Assembly (NCBI GenBank): GCA_937907215.1
Contig: CALESG010000001.1
Coordinates: 1-57,885 of the forward strand
Source of the DNA: an uncultured Ruminococcus sp.
GTDB taxonomy: Bacteria > Bacillota > Clostridia > Oscillospirales > Ruminococcaceae
DNA length: 57,885 bases
Reading direction: 5' to 3'
In this document: positions 38,501 to 45,379 of the stretch, in pieces
Numbering within the stretch: the first letter of the stretch is position 1
Layout of the letters: each line of letters opens with the position of its first letter
The notes under the pieces: generated by a model
Told to the model about the DNA's origin: nothing
Database searches by the model: none
Seen by the model: the letters and a program-made list of their open reading frames with translations, nothing else
Made by a program: the position numbers and the translations under genes

Positions 38501-39044
38501 AGACTACTATCCTGCCCCAGAGGATTTGTTGGATTATACAGATAAAAACCTCGGAGATATATCTGATGAATTAAAAGAAATTATTTCCGATGTATTGAAC
38601 CAGGTAACAGTCAATCGTAAAGACTTTGATGATTTAGTCGGAGAAGATGGACGTATTGAAGAAATTCGCAAAAGTAGTGTAACTACGCAACAACAAGTTG
38701 ATAAGGTGCAAACTGATATTAATACATACATTGTACAGGTTGATGCGATTAATGGTAAGGTCGTTGATATTGAAAAGACAACAGAATGTTTTTCAATGGA
38801 AGATGCTGGTTTGCGTATTACAAGAAAGGTTTCAAGTCAGGATGTTTCCAAACAGTTATCTATGTTGTTAAGCGAGCAGAAACTCAGCTTCTATCAGGGT
38901 GTTGAAGAAGTGGCATACTTTAGCAACAATAAGCTATATGTAACTGATGCTGAAATCCTAGAACGATTACAGCTTGGTAAATTTGCTTTTATCCCTCGTT
39001 CCAACGGTAACTTGTCGTTTAGGTACTTAGGGGGGGGCAGATAA
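32592..39044 (+). CDS. Tail hub/fibre protein with collagen-like repeats
   Basis: A 2,150-aa protein at the tail tip. The N-terminal 800 residues resemble siphovirus hub (Tal/gp18-like) proteins, with an inserted four-cysteine zinc ribbon (CMECG and CPKCG, about 230-252). Residues of about 1110-1680 hold repeat units, each a short Gly-X-Y stretch (such as GRDGVDGK or GKDGKDG) followed by a beta-rich module (SYIHIKYSP, then YAWSKFTG). The C-terminal part has a carbohydrate-binding-like domain (GARNLLKKSDELEG) and a coiled coil. GTG 32592 is set by AAGGTGGTG. A run of eight G lies just before the stop. Confidence 0.8.
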   Translation: MNTSLYGGLIEISPDGQPITPDLVLSYRGGTKQGIIHNVQSLTNANALVETAEISFDVYKEIDDVECQLWDDIRDFRLVYIPHLDTSTFNPWYELSVEVDENDCTIKHCHGVHLQEAELGQLTLNGVEINTEDDIARDDYSPTIIYDPKNPEASALDRILKDKASHYTIVHVDSSIANLQRTFSWDGSSIKDAFDDIANEVECLFKYGEYTNNDGKIHRTISVYDLNDRCMECGERGSFTTKVCPKCGSANINYGYGTDSGIFLSHENFAGDITYSSNKDSVKNCFRLVAGDDLMTATIRNINPSGSQYIWYLSDSVRADMSHALQDKLKAYDTEYESYSTEKQIDIPSTVISEYNALINKYKLYDDTLTNVKYPIIGYSALTDVYYSALNFYSLLKTTLAPASEHGEKTTAAKELTKLTTNTLSPLGIQNAEISSSTTVTSAVQNYAKVFIDTSLYRITAKCNIYEAKVWKGTITLTGYSNDEDTATSAELTVYVSDATPDFIKCQIEKAMKKNEVDATGTVALFKKSESDFKQALSFYSVDNLNILASIARGCLDILIQQGVADPEKELYSSMYLPYYNRSVWIQDELREREAEVLKLRGTRSNPDGVLDYIEKQRQAIANKLDLRSYLGETLWVEFCSFRRDDTYQNDNFISDGLSDTELIAQAKEFIKHAEREIVKSATLQHTISCNLNNFLLVKEQDVEESPVPIVTLDGIHIITHDQLYLVKGNATFSPLLVNFEVGNWVHIEIDGVVYKLRLTSYKIDYDNLDKLDVEFSDVTYGLDYMSDTQSILAQAQSMATSYSMVQHQANKGNNANKQIMDMVENGLNLTNKRIVNAADNQNMVVDESGLLMREKNEFGDDYSAEQTKIINHGFYYTNDGWKTVKTGLGKYIYYDPETGTYKEDYGIIAHKIVGNIILGNELGIYNTSGSVKIDQNGVTITADASDTNKDLFTLQRKNEDGSYTKYVYVDDDGNIKINGRHIQMTTSDDLGSYIDKTIKQEAAALVVQLTNEYIGITTDSNGNGGNFTDCYTDVLVFSGSTDITKSSDLKWTITATSGIVGEWDKTNHRYTIKNLTTSVGEVVFDLIYMDKLSVSKKFRIAKLKAGADGGQGLPGRDGVDGKSSYIHIKYSPVANPTDELMTEVPSTYIGICVDENVNDPTTASSYAWSKFTGKDGKDGTAGADSYVHFAYAQSADGSVNFSVVEYEGATHIGVYTDNVKEDSTDYKKYAWSQIRGEDGTSVYIVSTEVVYIPSDSGTIPPSANSMATNDGKIIVDHNGNELATNKWLTTVPNVIEGSYLWTRTTVNYSDGNSTVTYSVSRQGIDGTDGIDGINGRDGRDGSSNYVHIKYSAYPNPADSQISEVPSDYIGICVNDVIKDPDTANSYTWSKFAGKDGEDGIPGKNGYVHFAYAMSADGKEGFSKSEFTGATYIGVYSDNVQADSGNYKDYAWSLIKGADGKTPVKGVDYFDGISSYLWIRYATDANGSGMTTTPSSATKYIGTASTTTSTAPAAASAYKWSKYVGENGTPGENGYVHIAYADSADGKTGFNTTVGTDKKYIGQYTDNIEADSTDPAKYTWSLIKGADVTITSTKIEYIATTEKSTTPPESVELITSGGLSLVDNSSRIFVTNKWSDEMPELSDGMILWTRTTVNYSDGNSTVTYTNAKQGDTGVTGRTYFLEVDTSAVKIDGNNIITPDTVKVRGYYRDGNGDREVYPCRFVITKTYSDNRTEEVFSSSENITEQSFTIYGETDMPTFYTVEMHKSSQTPNDNNLLDIQTIPILVDSANMMIGARNLLKKSDELEGCHYYGNNGVYSITEDEIEAKKVIKVQSGIGSNTAKAVYYEVYTDNLISSAIGTKLTVSMNVYSRQNTTINVCLANINGVMQTTDMQQIQLSSGWNKVYTVLTLEDTEFELVTDTRYNFVTSSGQLLTTGNVGNLSNVLRITDNMNGNDYYAIDYIQLEKGNRPTDYYPAPEDLLDYTDKNLGDISDELKEIISDVLNQVTVNRKDFDDLVGEDGRIEEIRKSSVTTQQQVDKVQTDINTYIVQVDAINGKVVDIEKTTECFSMEDAGLRITRKVSSQDVSKQLSMLLSEQKLSFYQGVEEVAYFSNNKLYVTDAEILERLQLGKFAFIPRSNGNLSFRYLGGGR
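35918..37620 (+). repeat. Collagen-like repeat modules in tail fibre gene
   Basis: At least three diverged module pairs recur. Each begins with Gly-X-Y codons, then SSYIHIKY-like and YVHFAYA-like strands ending in YAWS or YTWS plus a hydrophobic residue (starts near 35930, 36600 and 36990). A second, longer unit (WTRTTVNYSDGNSTVTY) occurs twice, near 36494 and 37534. Such repeats recombine easily and can lengthen or shorten the fibre. Confidence 0.7.
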
Positions 39045-39065
39045 TTAACATGGAGGTAAAAATAT

Positions 39066-40967
39066 ATGGCTTTAAAAGGAAGCGTAACAACTGGTGAATA
39101 TTCAAATCGAAGTGTCACATTGAGCTGGACAGCAACGCAGAGTATATCCAACAATACGTCCACGATTAAGTGGACGTTGAAAGGAAGCGGGTCTTATTCT
39201 GGATGGGTTCGAGTCAGTGAGATTAGAATTAAGATTGCCGGTAAACAGGTGTATTATCGTAATTCTGATCATCATACAGACACATATAATGGAACGCAAA
39301 TATGTAGTGGTTCAACAACATTGAACCACAATGCTGATGGTTCAAAATCTTTTACTGTTTCTGTTGAAGCAGGTATTTATCAGTGGGCTATCAATAAAAG
39401 TGGTAGTAAAACATTTTCACTAAATATTATACCGCGAGCATCTTCTATATCGTGTGGAACTCTTACATTGGGAACAACTGGAACAATTTCTGTATCTCGT
39501 GCAAGTACGAGTTTCACACATACCATTACATATTTATATGGTACAAGATCAGGTACGATATGTACAAAATCTTCCAGTACAAGCATATCATGGAGTCCAC
39601 CTCTTTCTCTGGCGCACATGACTCCAAATGCAACATATGGAAGAGGAACTATGACTTGTGATACATATAACGGAAATACAAAAATTGGAAGTAAGTCTTT
39701 ATCATTTACATGCTATGTCCCACCAAGTGTGAAACCATCGTGTAGTATCGCAGCACTTACAAATACCAATGCCATATTTGGATGTTATGCAAAGCTTCTA
39801 TCTGGAGTTAAGGTTAAGCCTTTAGCGTCTGGAAGTTACAGTTCTACTATATCATCGCTCAAAATTTCTGTAACAGGAATGTCTGATAAAGCTGCCTCAA
39901 GCGGAACTGAATATACTTTCGACCCGTTTACATCAACTGGAGTGAAAACAATAACGGTTACTGCTAAAGACAGCCGAGGAAGAACTAATTCTGCAACTGT
40001 GAAGATTACCGTGTTTGATTACAGACTGCCCACAGCGAATATTTCTGCATCACGAGGAATAGGAAATACAGTAGATGGCTTTGTGCCTGACGACACAGGG
40101 GATCACGCAAAAATCGTATCAAGTGGTTCTGTAAGCAGTATATCCGGCAATACCATAACTCCAGTACTACAATATAGAATCGTAGGGCAGTCAGCATGGA
40201 CAAATCTAAATATCAGTACGAGTTCATTGAATCTTAGTGATACTCGCGTAATCGCAGTATTGGATACACAGGCATACGATATCAGGCTTATCATCAGAGA
40301 TTCGGCTGGAAAAGAAGCCGTTGCCATTATGACATTATCAAACGGCTTTGCAACAATGGATTATAAAGCTGGTGGTGATGGTATTGCATTCGGTAAAACA
40401 GCTACACGCGCCGGAATTGACTGTGCTATGATAATGCGTATCCTCAAAGGAGTCCAGTTAATGAATGAAACAACACCTGGCGGTTATGGATTAGCTGACT
40501 GGTACTATAACAATAATGGTACTCAGCAGAAGAATGGGGCAATCTATGCTGCGTCAGATGGTATTCATGTAAAAGCTCATAAAGGGAAAGGATTCCTTGA
40601 TGGAACATGGAGTGGAAGTCTATCAGATAGACGTATGAAACGTGATATTGAACCAATAGCAAGAAATATTATTCAAGCTGTTGGCGAAGTCCAATTCGTA
40701 CAATTTAGAATGTCTGCACCAGATTATGACCATGAAGAATTATATGTTGGAATACTGGCGCAAGATTTACGAAATGCATTTGCTAGGCATGGAGTTGAAG
40801 ATAAACTCCTAATGCTTGGCACACGAAAACTAAATCCAGATGATGAAAATGAGTATTACTGCATTGAGTATACTCATTTTTTATTGGTCAGATTACTATA
40901 CGACGAACTGCAAATGCAGGATTTCAATAATCGTATAGAAACACTAGAAAAGAAACTAGGTATATAA
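39066..40967 (+). CDS. Tail fibre with S74 self-cleaving chaperone
   Basis: A 633-aa receptor-binding candidate. The N-terminal 470 residues are beta-rich and resemble DUF859-type fibres with Ig-like units. The C-terminal about 115 residues form a peptidase S74 intramolecular chaperone: SDRRMKRDIEPI (from about residue 519) is the cleavage and catalytic signature, followed by VGILAQDL and a final coiled coil (NNRIETLEKKL). The chaperone trimerises the fibre and then cuts itself off at the serine. GGAGGT precedes the ATG. Confidence 0.85.
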   Translation: MALKGSVTTGEYSNRSVTLSWTATQSISNNTSTIKWTLKGSGSYSGWVRVSEIRIKIAGKQVYYRNSDHHTDTYNGTQICSGSTTLNHNADGSKSFTVSVEAGIYQWAINKSGSKTFSLNIIPRASSISCGTLTLGTTGTISVSRASTSFTHTITYLYGTRSGTICTKSSSTSISWSPPLSLAHMTPNATYGRGTMTCDTYNGNTKIGSKSLSFTCYVPPSVKPSCSIAALTNTNAIFGCYAKLLSGVKVKPLASGSYSSTISSLKISVTGMSDKAASSGTEYTFDPFTSTGVKTITVTAKDSRGRTNSATVKITVFDYRLPTANISASRGIGNTVDGFVPDDTGDHAKIVSSGSVSSISGNTITPVLQYRIVGQSAWTNLNISTSSLNLSDTRVIAVLDTQAYDIRLIIRDSAGKEAVAIMTLSNGFATMDYKAGGDGIAFGKTATRAGIDCAMIMRILKGVQLMNETTPGGYGLADWYYNNNGTQQKNGAIYAASDGIHVKAHKGKGFLDGTWSGSLSDRRMKRDIEPIARNIIQAVGEVQFVQFRMSAPDYDHEELYVGILAQDLRNAFARHGVEDKLLMLGTRKLNPDDENEYYCIEYTHFLLVRLLYDELQMQDFNNRIETLEKKLGI

Positions 40968-40982
40968 GAGGAGGAATATATT

Positions 40983-41915
40983 ATGGCAAATACGACAAGA
41001 ATTAAAGACCTTTCCGCTGTTACTTCCGTTGCTGATACTGATGTACTCCCAGTTGACGGTGCGAATGGTACTAAGGGTGTAACTTTTGGAAATCTCTCCA
41101 CTGCTGTCCTTAACAAACTGACAAGCAAAACATACGGTCTGGATCAGGGTACAAAAACTATTCCAGCCGCAATCAATGAACTGTACGCAGGCGCAGCGAG
41201 AAACAATGCAGGAGGTCATAACTCTATTTTCAGAGGTAAGAACTTAGGTACCTCTTACACCTCCGCTATGTCAAAAGCTATTCAGGCAGGTACATTTGAC
41301 GACCTGTTTGTAGGTGATTACCTGACAATCAACGGCACTGTATATCGAGTTGCAGGGTTCAATCTTGGAAAACAGATTGGAGATAATACATCTATGGGTA
41401 ATAACATGTGTCTCGTACCTGACTCTGCACTATACAATGCTCAGATGCATAACACAGATAGCGGTCAGTATACAGAAGGCGCTGCCGCAAATACCACAAC
41501 TGGTGCTTATGTTAATTCTGACATGAGAACTGCTAACCTCGCACAGGCTACTCAGAAAATTGTGAGTGACTTCGGTTCTTCTCACGTAATGTCCTATAGA
41601 GATATCTTGCCAAATGCAACAGCTGATGGACAGGCTTCTGGATGGGCTTGGTACGACTGTAAGGTTGAGTTGATGTCTGAGACGATGGTATACGGAACAA
41701 AAGTATGGGCTAATAGCGGTTATGAGGTCGGATGTATCAACTCTCAGTTCCCACTGTTCGCTCTTGCCCCTGAGTACATTCACCGTCGCTTCTACTATTG
41801 GCTTCGTGGTGTGGGGTCTGCGACTGGCTTCTGTTTTGTGCACTCCGCCGGCCATGCGTACTACGACAGCGCGTCTTATTCTGTTGGCGTTCGTCCGTTT
41901 TTCTTCGTTAATTAA
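40983..41915 (+). CDS. DGR target protein (variable tail protein)
   Basis: A 310-aa protein. The N-terminal about 75 residues (TTRIKDLSAVTSVADTDVLP) resemble fibre-attachment parts found in phage tail proteins. The C-terminal part has the C-type-lectin-like fold of DGR targets, ending in FYYWLRGVGSA and SVGVRPFFF. The last 38 codons before the final residues are the variable repeat (41784-41897). Substituted codons are AAY-derived, the usual surface-exposed ligand-binding positions. GAGGAGGAATATATTATG gives strong translation. It is probably displayed at the tail tip and decides host range. Confidence 0.9.
   Translation: MANTTRIKDLSAVTSVADTDVLPVDGANGTKGVTFGNLSTAVLNKLTSKTYGLDQGTKTIPAAINELYAGAARNNAGGHNSIFRGKNLGTSYTSAMSKAIQAGTFDDLFVGDYLTINGTVYRVAGFNLGKQIGDNTSMGNNMCLVPDSALYNAQMHNTDSGQYTEGAAANTTTGAYVNSDMRTANLAQATQKIVSDFGSSHVMSYRDILPNATADGQASGWAWYDCKVELMSETMVYGTKVWANSGYEVGCINSQFPLFALAPEYIHRRFYYWLRGVGSATGFCFVHSAGHAYYDSASYSVGVRPFFFVN
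41784..41897 (+). repeat. DGR variable repeat (VR)
   Basis: The 114 bp from CGTCGCTTC to GTTCGTCCG align without gaps to the template repeat at 42583-42696. They differ at 19 positions, and every one corresponds to an A in the TR (19 of 29 TR adenines). This A-only pattern is the signature of mutagenic retrohoming. The GC-rich end GGCGTTCGTCCG, identical in both copies, is the likely initiation of mutagenic homology. Confidence 0.95.
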
Positions 41916-41948
41916 TATTGACAAGAAACACAATGCAATATCTTTAAT

Positions 41949-41973
41949 CCCATCCCACCTCCGGGTGGGTGGG
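41949..41973 (+). repeat. Hairpin/cruciform downstream of VR
   Basis: CCCA-T-CCCACC, tetraloop TCCG, GGTGGG-TGGG: 10 bp with one bulged T, starting 51 nt after the VR. There is no T-tract. BPP-1-type DGRs need a hairpin at this place for efficient retrohoming, so a DGR role is more likely than termination. Confidence 0.65.
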
Positions 41974-41987
41974 TTAATACGGAGGAA

Positions 41988-42542
41988 ATGATGTCGGTAC
42001 TAAAAGCAAATAGAAAGCCATCTCCATTCGAGGTTGAACATCATGCGTATAAAGTTCGGACGGTTATAACTGACCTTGCCCTGAGGAACTTCGGACTAAA
42101 GGAATATGAAGAAAGACCGAAGCCGGAGGCATATAGCAAATGGAACCAACAACAGAAAGATGGTTATGATCGCGGCGTGAAGAAACGCAGAGAGCGATAT
42201 GAAGCTTTTGTAGAATGGTTTATACCAGATGAGCAGAAAGCAATTATACAAATTACCCGTGATATGGTACATGAAATTTTTCTAGCTAATGAAATATGTC
42301 CGCAATTCATTAGTGAGTGTGATGAACGAAGAATACATCAAGATTTAGCTCTTGGTTACTGTGAGAACCTGATTCAGGAATTACAATATATCATCACTAC
42401 TCTGCCTGTCAATATAGAAAAATATGAAAATATCACAAATATGATTATGCAGGAACAGGCGCTAATCAAAGGTTGGAGAAAATCTGACAACAAAATTCGT
42501 AAAAGTATTTTAAACAGAGAGAAAGAATCTGTGACAGCATAA
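41988..42542 (+). CDS. avd: Accessory variability determinant (Avd-like)
   Basis: A 184-aa helical, strongly charged protein between VR and TR, the standard place of Avd in DGR cassettes. Avd forms a barrel-shaped pentamer of four-helix bundles that binds the TR RNA and the reverse transcriptase. The C-terminus (ENITNMIMQEQALIKGWRKS, then basic) fits. It is longer than the about 130 aa of the BPP-1 protein because of an N-terminal basic extension. ATG 41988 and 41991 are both spaced from GGAGG. Confidence 0.75.
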   Translation: MMSVLKANRKPSPFEVEHHAYKVRTVITDLALRNFGLKEYEERPKPEAYSKWNQQQKDGYDRGVKKRRERYEAFVEWFIPDEQKAIIQITRDMVHEIFLANEICPQFISECDERRIHQDLALGYCENLIQELQYIITTLPVNIEKYENITNMIMQEQALIKGWRKSDNKIRKSILNREKESVTA

Positions 42543-42582
42543 GGAGACTAATCAGGGCAATTTCTGCATGTTTTGCGCCGTT

Positions 42583-42696
42583 CGTCGCTTCAACTATTGG
42601 CTTCGTGGTGTGAGGTCTGCGACTAACTTCTGTAATGTGAACAACAACGGCAATGCGAACAACAACAACGCGTCTAATTCTAATGGCGTTCGTCCG
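42583..42696 (+). repeat. DGR template repeat (TR)
   Basis: A 114-bp template with eleven AAY codon equivalents in the reading frame of the VR (AAC and AAT runs such as AACAACAACGGCAAT). It lies between avd and the reverse transcriptase and is transcribed into the RNA template. An open frame (42568-42780) runs through it, but this is a by-product of its match to the VR and is not called as a gene. Confidence 0.95.
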
Positions 42697-42792
42697 ATTT
42701 CTTCCACTTGTTTAATTATGCTATATGCAGATACAAGAAACGAAGAAAGGAGAAATTGTCCTTGCGTAGGAATACGCTAAAAGACAAAGGCG

Positions 42793-44106
42793 ATGCAATT
42801 CGTTACGACTGATTGCTATATACGTCAAATATTTTGGAAAGAAATGACAGATACAAGCACACATTTTGAAGATGGGTGCCATGTTGTATATAATTTAAAC
42901 TCACTTTATCATGCATTTTTGGCTGCAAAGAAGGACTCTGACTGGAAACCTCAAGTGCAGAAATATGAAATGAATTTCTTACCGCAGATTGTTAAGAGCA
43001 AAGCTACTTTAAAAGACAGGACATATCATTCAAAAGCTTCTACCGAATTCATAATCAGTGAGCGCGGCAAGACACGACCTATTACAGGTTTACAGATGTC
43101 TGATAGAGTTATCCGACATTCTCTTTGTGATAATATTCTGGCTCCGAGCCTAATCTCTTATCTGATTTATGATAATGGAGCATCTCTGAAAGGTAAAGGA
43201 ATTACTTTCAGTAGGCAAAGATTCGAGGAGCATTTACACAAATATTACCGGTTATATGGGAATGACGGCTACATACTCTTAATGGATTACAGCAAGTTCT
43301 ATGACAATATTCCGCATGATATTGCTTATAAGGAAATTTCCAAGCATGTGCATGATGAATTTTCGCTATGGCTATTGGATTTAATATTTGATAACTTCAA
43401 GATTGACGTTTCATATATGACGGACGAGGAATATGCTCATTGCATGGAAACACCATTCAATTCTACTGACTATAGATTGAATGTTCCAAAATCTACTCAT
43501 ACAGGTGAGAAATTCATGCGAAAGTCTGTAAATATTGGAGACCAATGTTCTCAGATTATTGGCATATACTATCCAACTCAGATAGATAATTTCGTCAAGA
43601 TCGTTGAGGGTCAGAAATTATATGGTAGATATATGGATGACAGCTATGTAATTTCTCAAAGCAAAGAATATCTTGTAGAACTTGAGGCTAAGATTGCCGC
43701 CAAAGCTACAGAGCTTGGAATGACATTGAATAGAAAGAAAACACGAATAGTAAAGCTATCCGACTATTATCGTTTTCTGCAGATATCCTACTCTCTCACC
43801 GATACGGGTAGAGTAATAAGGAAAATCAATCCTCAAAGAATTGTTGATATGAGACGTAAGCTCAAAGCATTAAATAGAAAGGTACAAAGAGGTGAGCGCA
43901 CGCAGGAAGAAGTCGAGAATATGTTTCGATCCTGGATGGGCGGTCATGCGTACCTAATGAGTAAGATACAACGTGATAACTTAAATCTTCTTTACTACGA
44001 CTTATTTGGAGGTTTTATAGATGGAAAATACTATTTACAATATTATCCTCGCAAACGGAACAGAGATTCACGCTACACTGAATGGCAACAACTACATCAC
44101 AGATGA
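42793..44106 (+). CDS. DGR reverse transcriptase
   Basis: A 437-aa error-prone reverse transcriptase. Motif A is LMDYSKFYD (163-171), the DGR-specific motif 4 is IGDQCSQ (248-254), and the active site is YMDD (280-283) within YGRYMDDSYVIS. A basic thumb follows (KINPQRIVDMRRKLKALNRK). It copies TR RNA with misincorporation at adenines and delivers the cDNA to VR. Only AAAGG about 3 nt upstream serves as ribosome binding site, so expression may be low. The 3' end overlaps the next gene by 86 nt. Confidence 0.92.
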   Translation: MQFVTTDCYIRQIFWKEMTDTSTHFEDGCHVVYNLNSLYHAFLAAKKDSDWKPQVQKYEMNFLPQIVKSKATLKDRTYHSKASTEFIISERGKTRPITGLQMSDRVIRHSLCDNILAPSLISYLIYDNGASLKGKGITFSRQRFEEHLHKYYRLYGNDGYILLMDYSKFYDNIPHDIAYKEISKHVHDEFSLWLLDLIFDNFKIDVSYMTDEEYAHCMETPFNSTDYRLNVPKSTHTGEKFMRKSVNIGDQCSQIIGIYYPTQIDNFVKIVEGQKLYGRYMDDSYVISQSKEYLVELEAKIAAKATELGMTLNRKKTRIVKLSDYYRFLQISYSLTDTGRVIRKINPQRIVDMRRKLKALNRKVQRGERTQEEVENMFRSWMGGHAYLMSKIQRDNLNLLYYDLFGGFIDGKYYLQYYPRKRNRDSRYTEWQQLHHR

Positions 44107-44293
44107 TGAAGTTAATATTGAGATTCTGTCTGATGCCAATTTATCCAGTGTAAATATCGGCGGTGTTGATTATAAAGATATGACTTGCACAAATATTTGG
44201 AGCGAGGACGGTCATACTCGATTTATCATCCGCGAAATGACAGAAGCAGAAAAAATGAAACAGTGCATCATTGAACTGAGTGCATTACTTTAA
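44021..44293 (+). CDS. Small protein overlapping RT 3' end
   Basis: A 90-aa protein with its own GGAGG and a beta-rich N-terminus (NTIYNIILANGTEIHATLNG). It starts 86 nt inside the reverse transcriptase gene in another frame. It resembles small proteins near tail-fibre and DUF4376-type genes in Firmicutes phages. Function unknown. Confidence 0.6.
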   Translation: MENTIYNIILANGTEIHATLNGNNYITDDEVNIEILSDANLSSVNIGGVDYKDMTCTNIWSEDGHTRFIIREMTEAEKMKQCIIELSALL

Positions 44294-44307
44294 GAGGAGG
44301 GTGTTAT

Positions 44308-44862
44308 ATGATTCAGTTAATCAATTTTTGGACAGACCTTGTTTACAATGGTGAGAAGGAATTTGATGCAGTGCCAGACAAAATCAAGGGTGCTGTCATG
44401 GAACAGCTTGTCAAATCCGGTGTTGTAACAAACGACAATATCGAGGATGTAAAGTCTGCTAAAATTGCAGAAATGAGTGTGGCTTGTAACGAAGTCATCA
44501 CACATGGATTTGACATCACTCTGTCTGACAAGAAGTCTCATCACTTCAGCCTTGAAGTTGCAGATCAGCTGAAAATTTCTAAGCTGAATGACAGAGCCAA
44601 TGCTGGTATCACGGTTCTCCCGTATCATGCAGATGGCGAGTCCTGTAAATTCTACACAAAAGATGAAGTAGTAGCTCTGAATACAGCAATGGAGAACTGC
44701 ATTGAATTCCAGACTACATACTTTAACTCTCTGAGAGACTATATCGAGAGCATGACTGATATCAATGATGTTTGTGCTGTAGAGTACGGTGCTGATATCC
44801 CAGAGGCTTATCAGTCGGAAGTTCTGAAGATGCTGTATTCTCAGGCAAACGCAGAGGCTTAA
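44308..44862 (+). CDS. DUF4376-like tail-associated protein
   Basis: A 184-aa protein with GFDITLSDKKSHHFSLEVADQ followed by LKISKLND, a pattern seen in DUF4376-type phage proteins encoded next to tail fibres. They may assist fibre assembly. AGAGGAGGG sets the ATG. The assignment is tentative. Confidence 0.5.
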   Translation: MIQLINFWTDLVYNGEKEFDAVPDKIKGAVMEQLVKSGVVTNDNIEDVKSAKIAEMSVACNEVITHGFDITLSDKKSHHFSLEVADQLKISKLNDRANAGITVLPYHADGESCKFYTKDEVVALNTAMENCIEFQTTYFNSLRDYIESMTDINDVCAVEYGADIPEAYQSEVLKMLYSQANAEA

Positions 44863-44868
44863 CATATC

Positions 44869-44888
44869 ACGCTAATTAAATAATATGC
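44869..44888 (+). promoter_or_regulatory. Dispersed element, copy 5 (diverged)
   Basis: ACGCTAATTAAATAATATGC, with the GCTAATTAAAT half conserved and the right half degenerate. It precedes the small membrane gene that is broken by a TGA. Confidence 0.5.
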
Positions 44889-44891
44889 ACT

Positions 44892-44917
44892 GAGTCGGTA
44901 TATCCGGCTCTTTGCAT
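44892..44917 (+). terminator. Hairpin after DUF4376-like gene
   Basis: GAGTCGG (44892-44898) pairs with CCGGCTC (44904-44910), one wobble, followed by TTTGCATTTAT. Confidence 0.5.
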
Positions 44918-44932
44918 TTATACGGAGGTTAT

Positions 44933-45379
44933 ATGATGAAAAAGGCTCTATCATTATGCCTTAAATATCTGTCGCTGTTTGCTGTGATGGGGTTTATTTA
45001 CTACATGATTGAAATCGTGTGGAGAGGATATAGCCATATCAGCATGTTTATTCTAGCAGGCGTATGCGGCGTATGCATTTGACTTATTAATGAAGTCTTA
45101 TCAATGGATACACCGATCTGGCTACAGGCAATCATCGGATCGTGCATCGTAACAACTGGAGAGTTTGTATCTGGATGTATTTTGAATCTATGGCTCGGAC
45201 TTGGTATCTGGGACTACTCAAATATGCCATTTAATATTCTTGGTCAGATTTGTCTGCCATTCTCTCTTTTGTGGGTGGTACTATCCGCTTGTGCGATTGT
45301 GATTGATGACTATGAGAGATATTGGTTTTTTGGAGAAGAAAAGCCATATTATCGATGGAAATTTAAGGAGAAGAAATGA
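44933..45379 (+). pseudogene. Membrane protein gene interrupted by in-frame TGA
   Basis: ATG 44933 (after ACGGAGG) opens a frame of 148 codons that contains one TGA at 45080-45082 (codon 50). On both sides the sequence reads as one multi-pass membrane protein: FAVMGFIYYMIEI before, and INEVLSMDTPIWLQ, CILNLWLGLGIWDYSNMPFN and LPFSLLWVVLS after. It resembles small type IV ABC-transporter-permease-like membrane proteins often encoded near phage lysis genes. TGA could come from GGA (Gly) or TGG (Trp) by one change. A restart at ATG 45104 would leave 91 aa without the first helices. Confidence 0.65.

Noticed and set aside
41918..41944. Promoter TTGACA after the VR for avd and TR
   Set aside because: No acceptable -10 box at 16-18 nt spacing. 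TATCTT is at 15 nt and TTTAAT at 19 nt.
42568..42780. 70-aa frame over the template repeat
   Set aside because: It exists because TR copies the coding VR. It has no ribosome binding site, and the region is an RNA template.
44933..45379. Alternative genetic code with TGA as sense
   Set aside because: Several intact genes end in TGA within ATGA or GTGA overlaps (4882, 17643, 32595, 45379, 52286), so TGA is a working stop.
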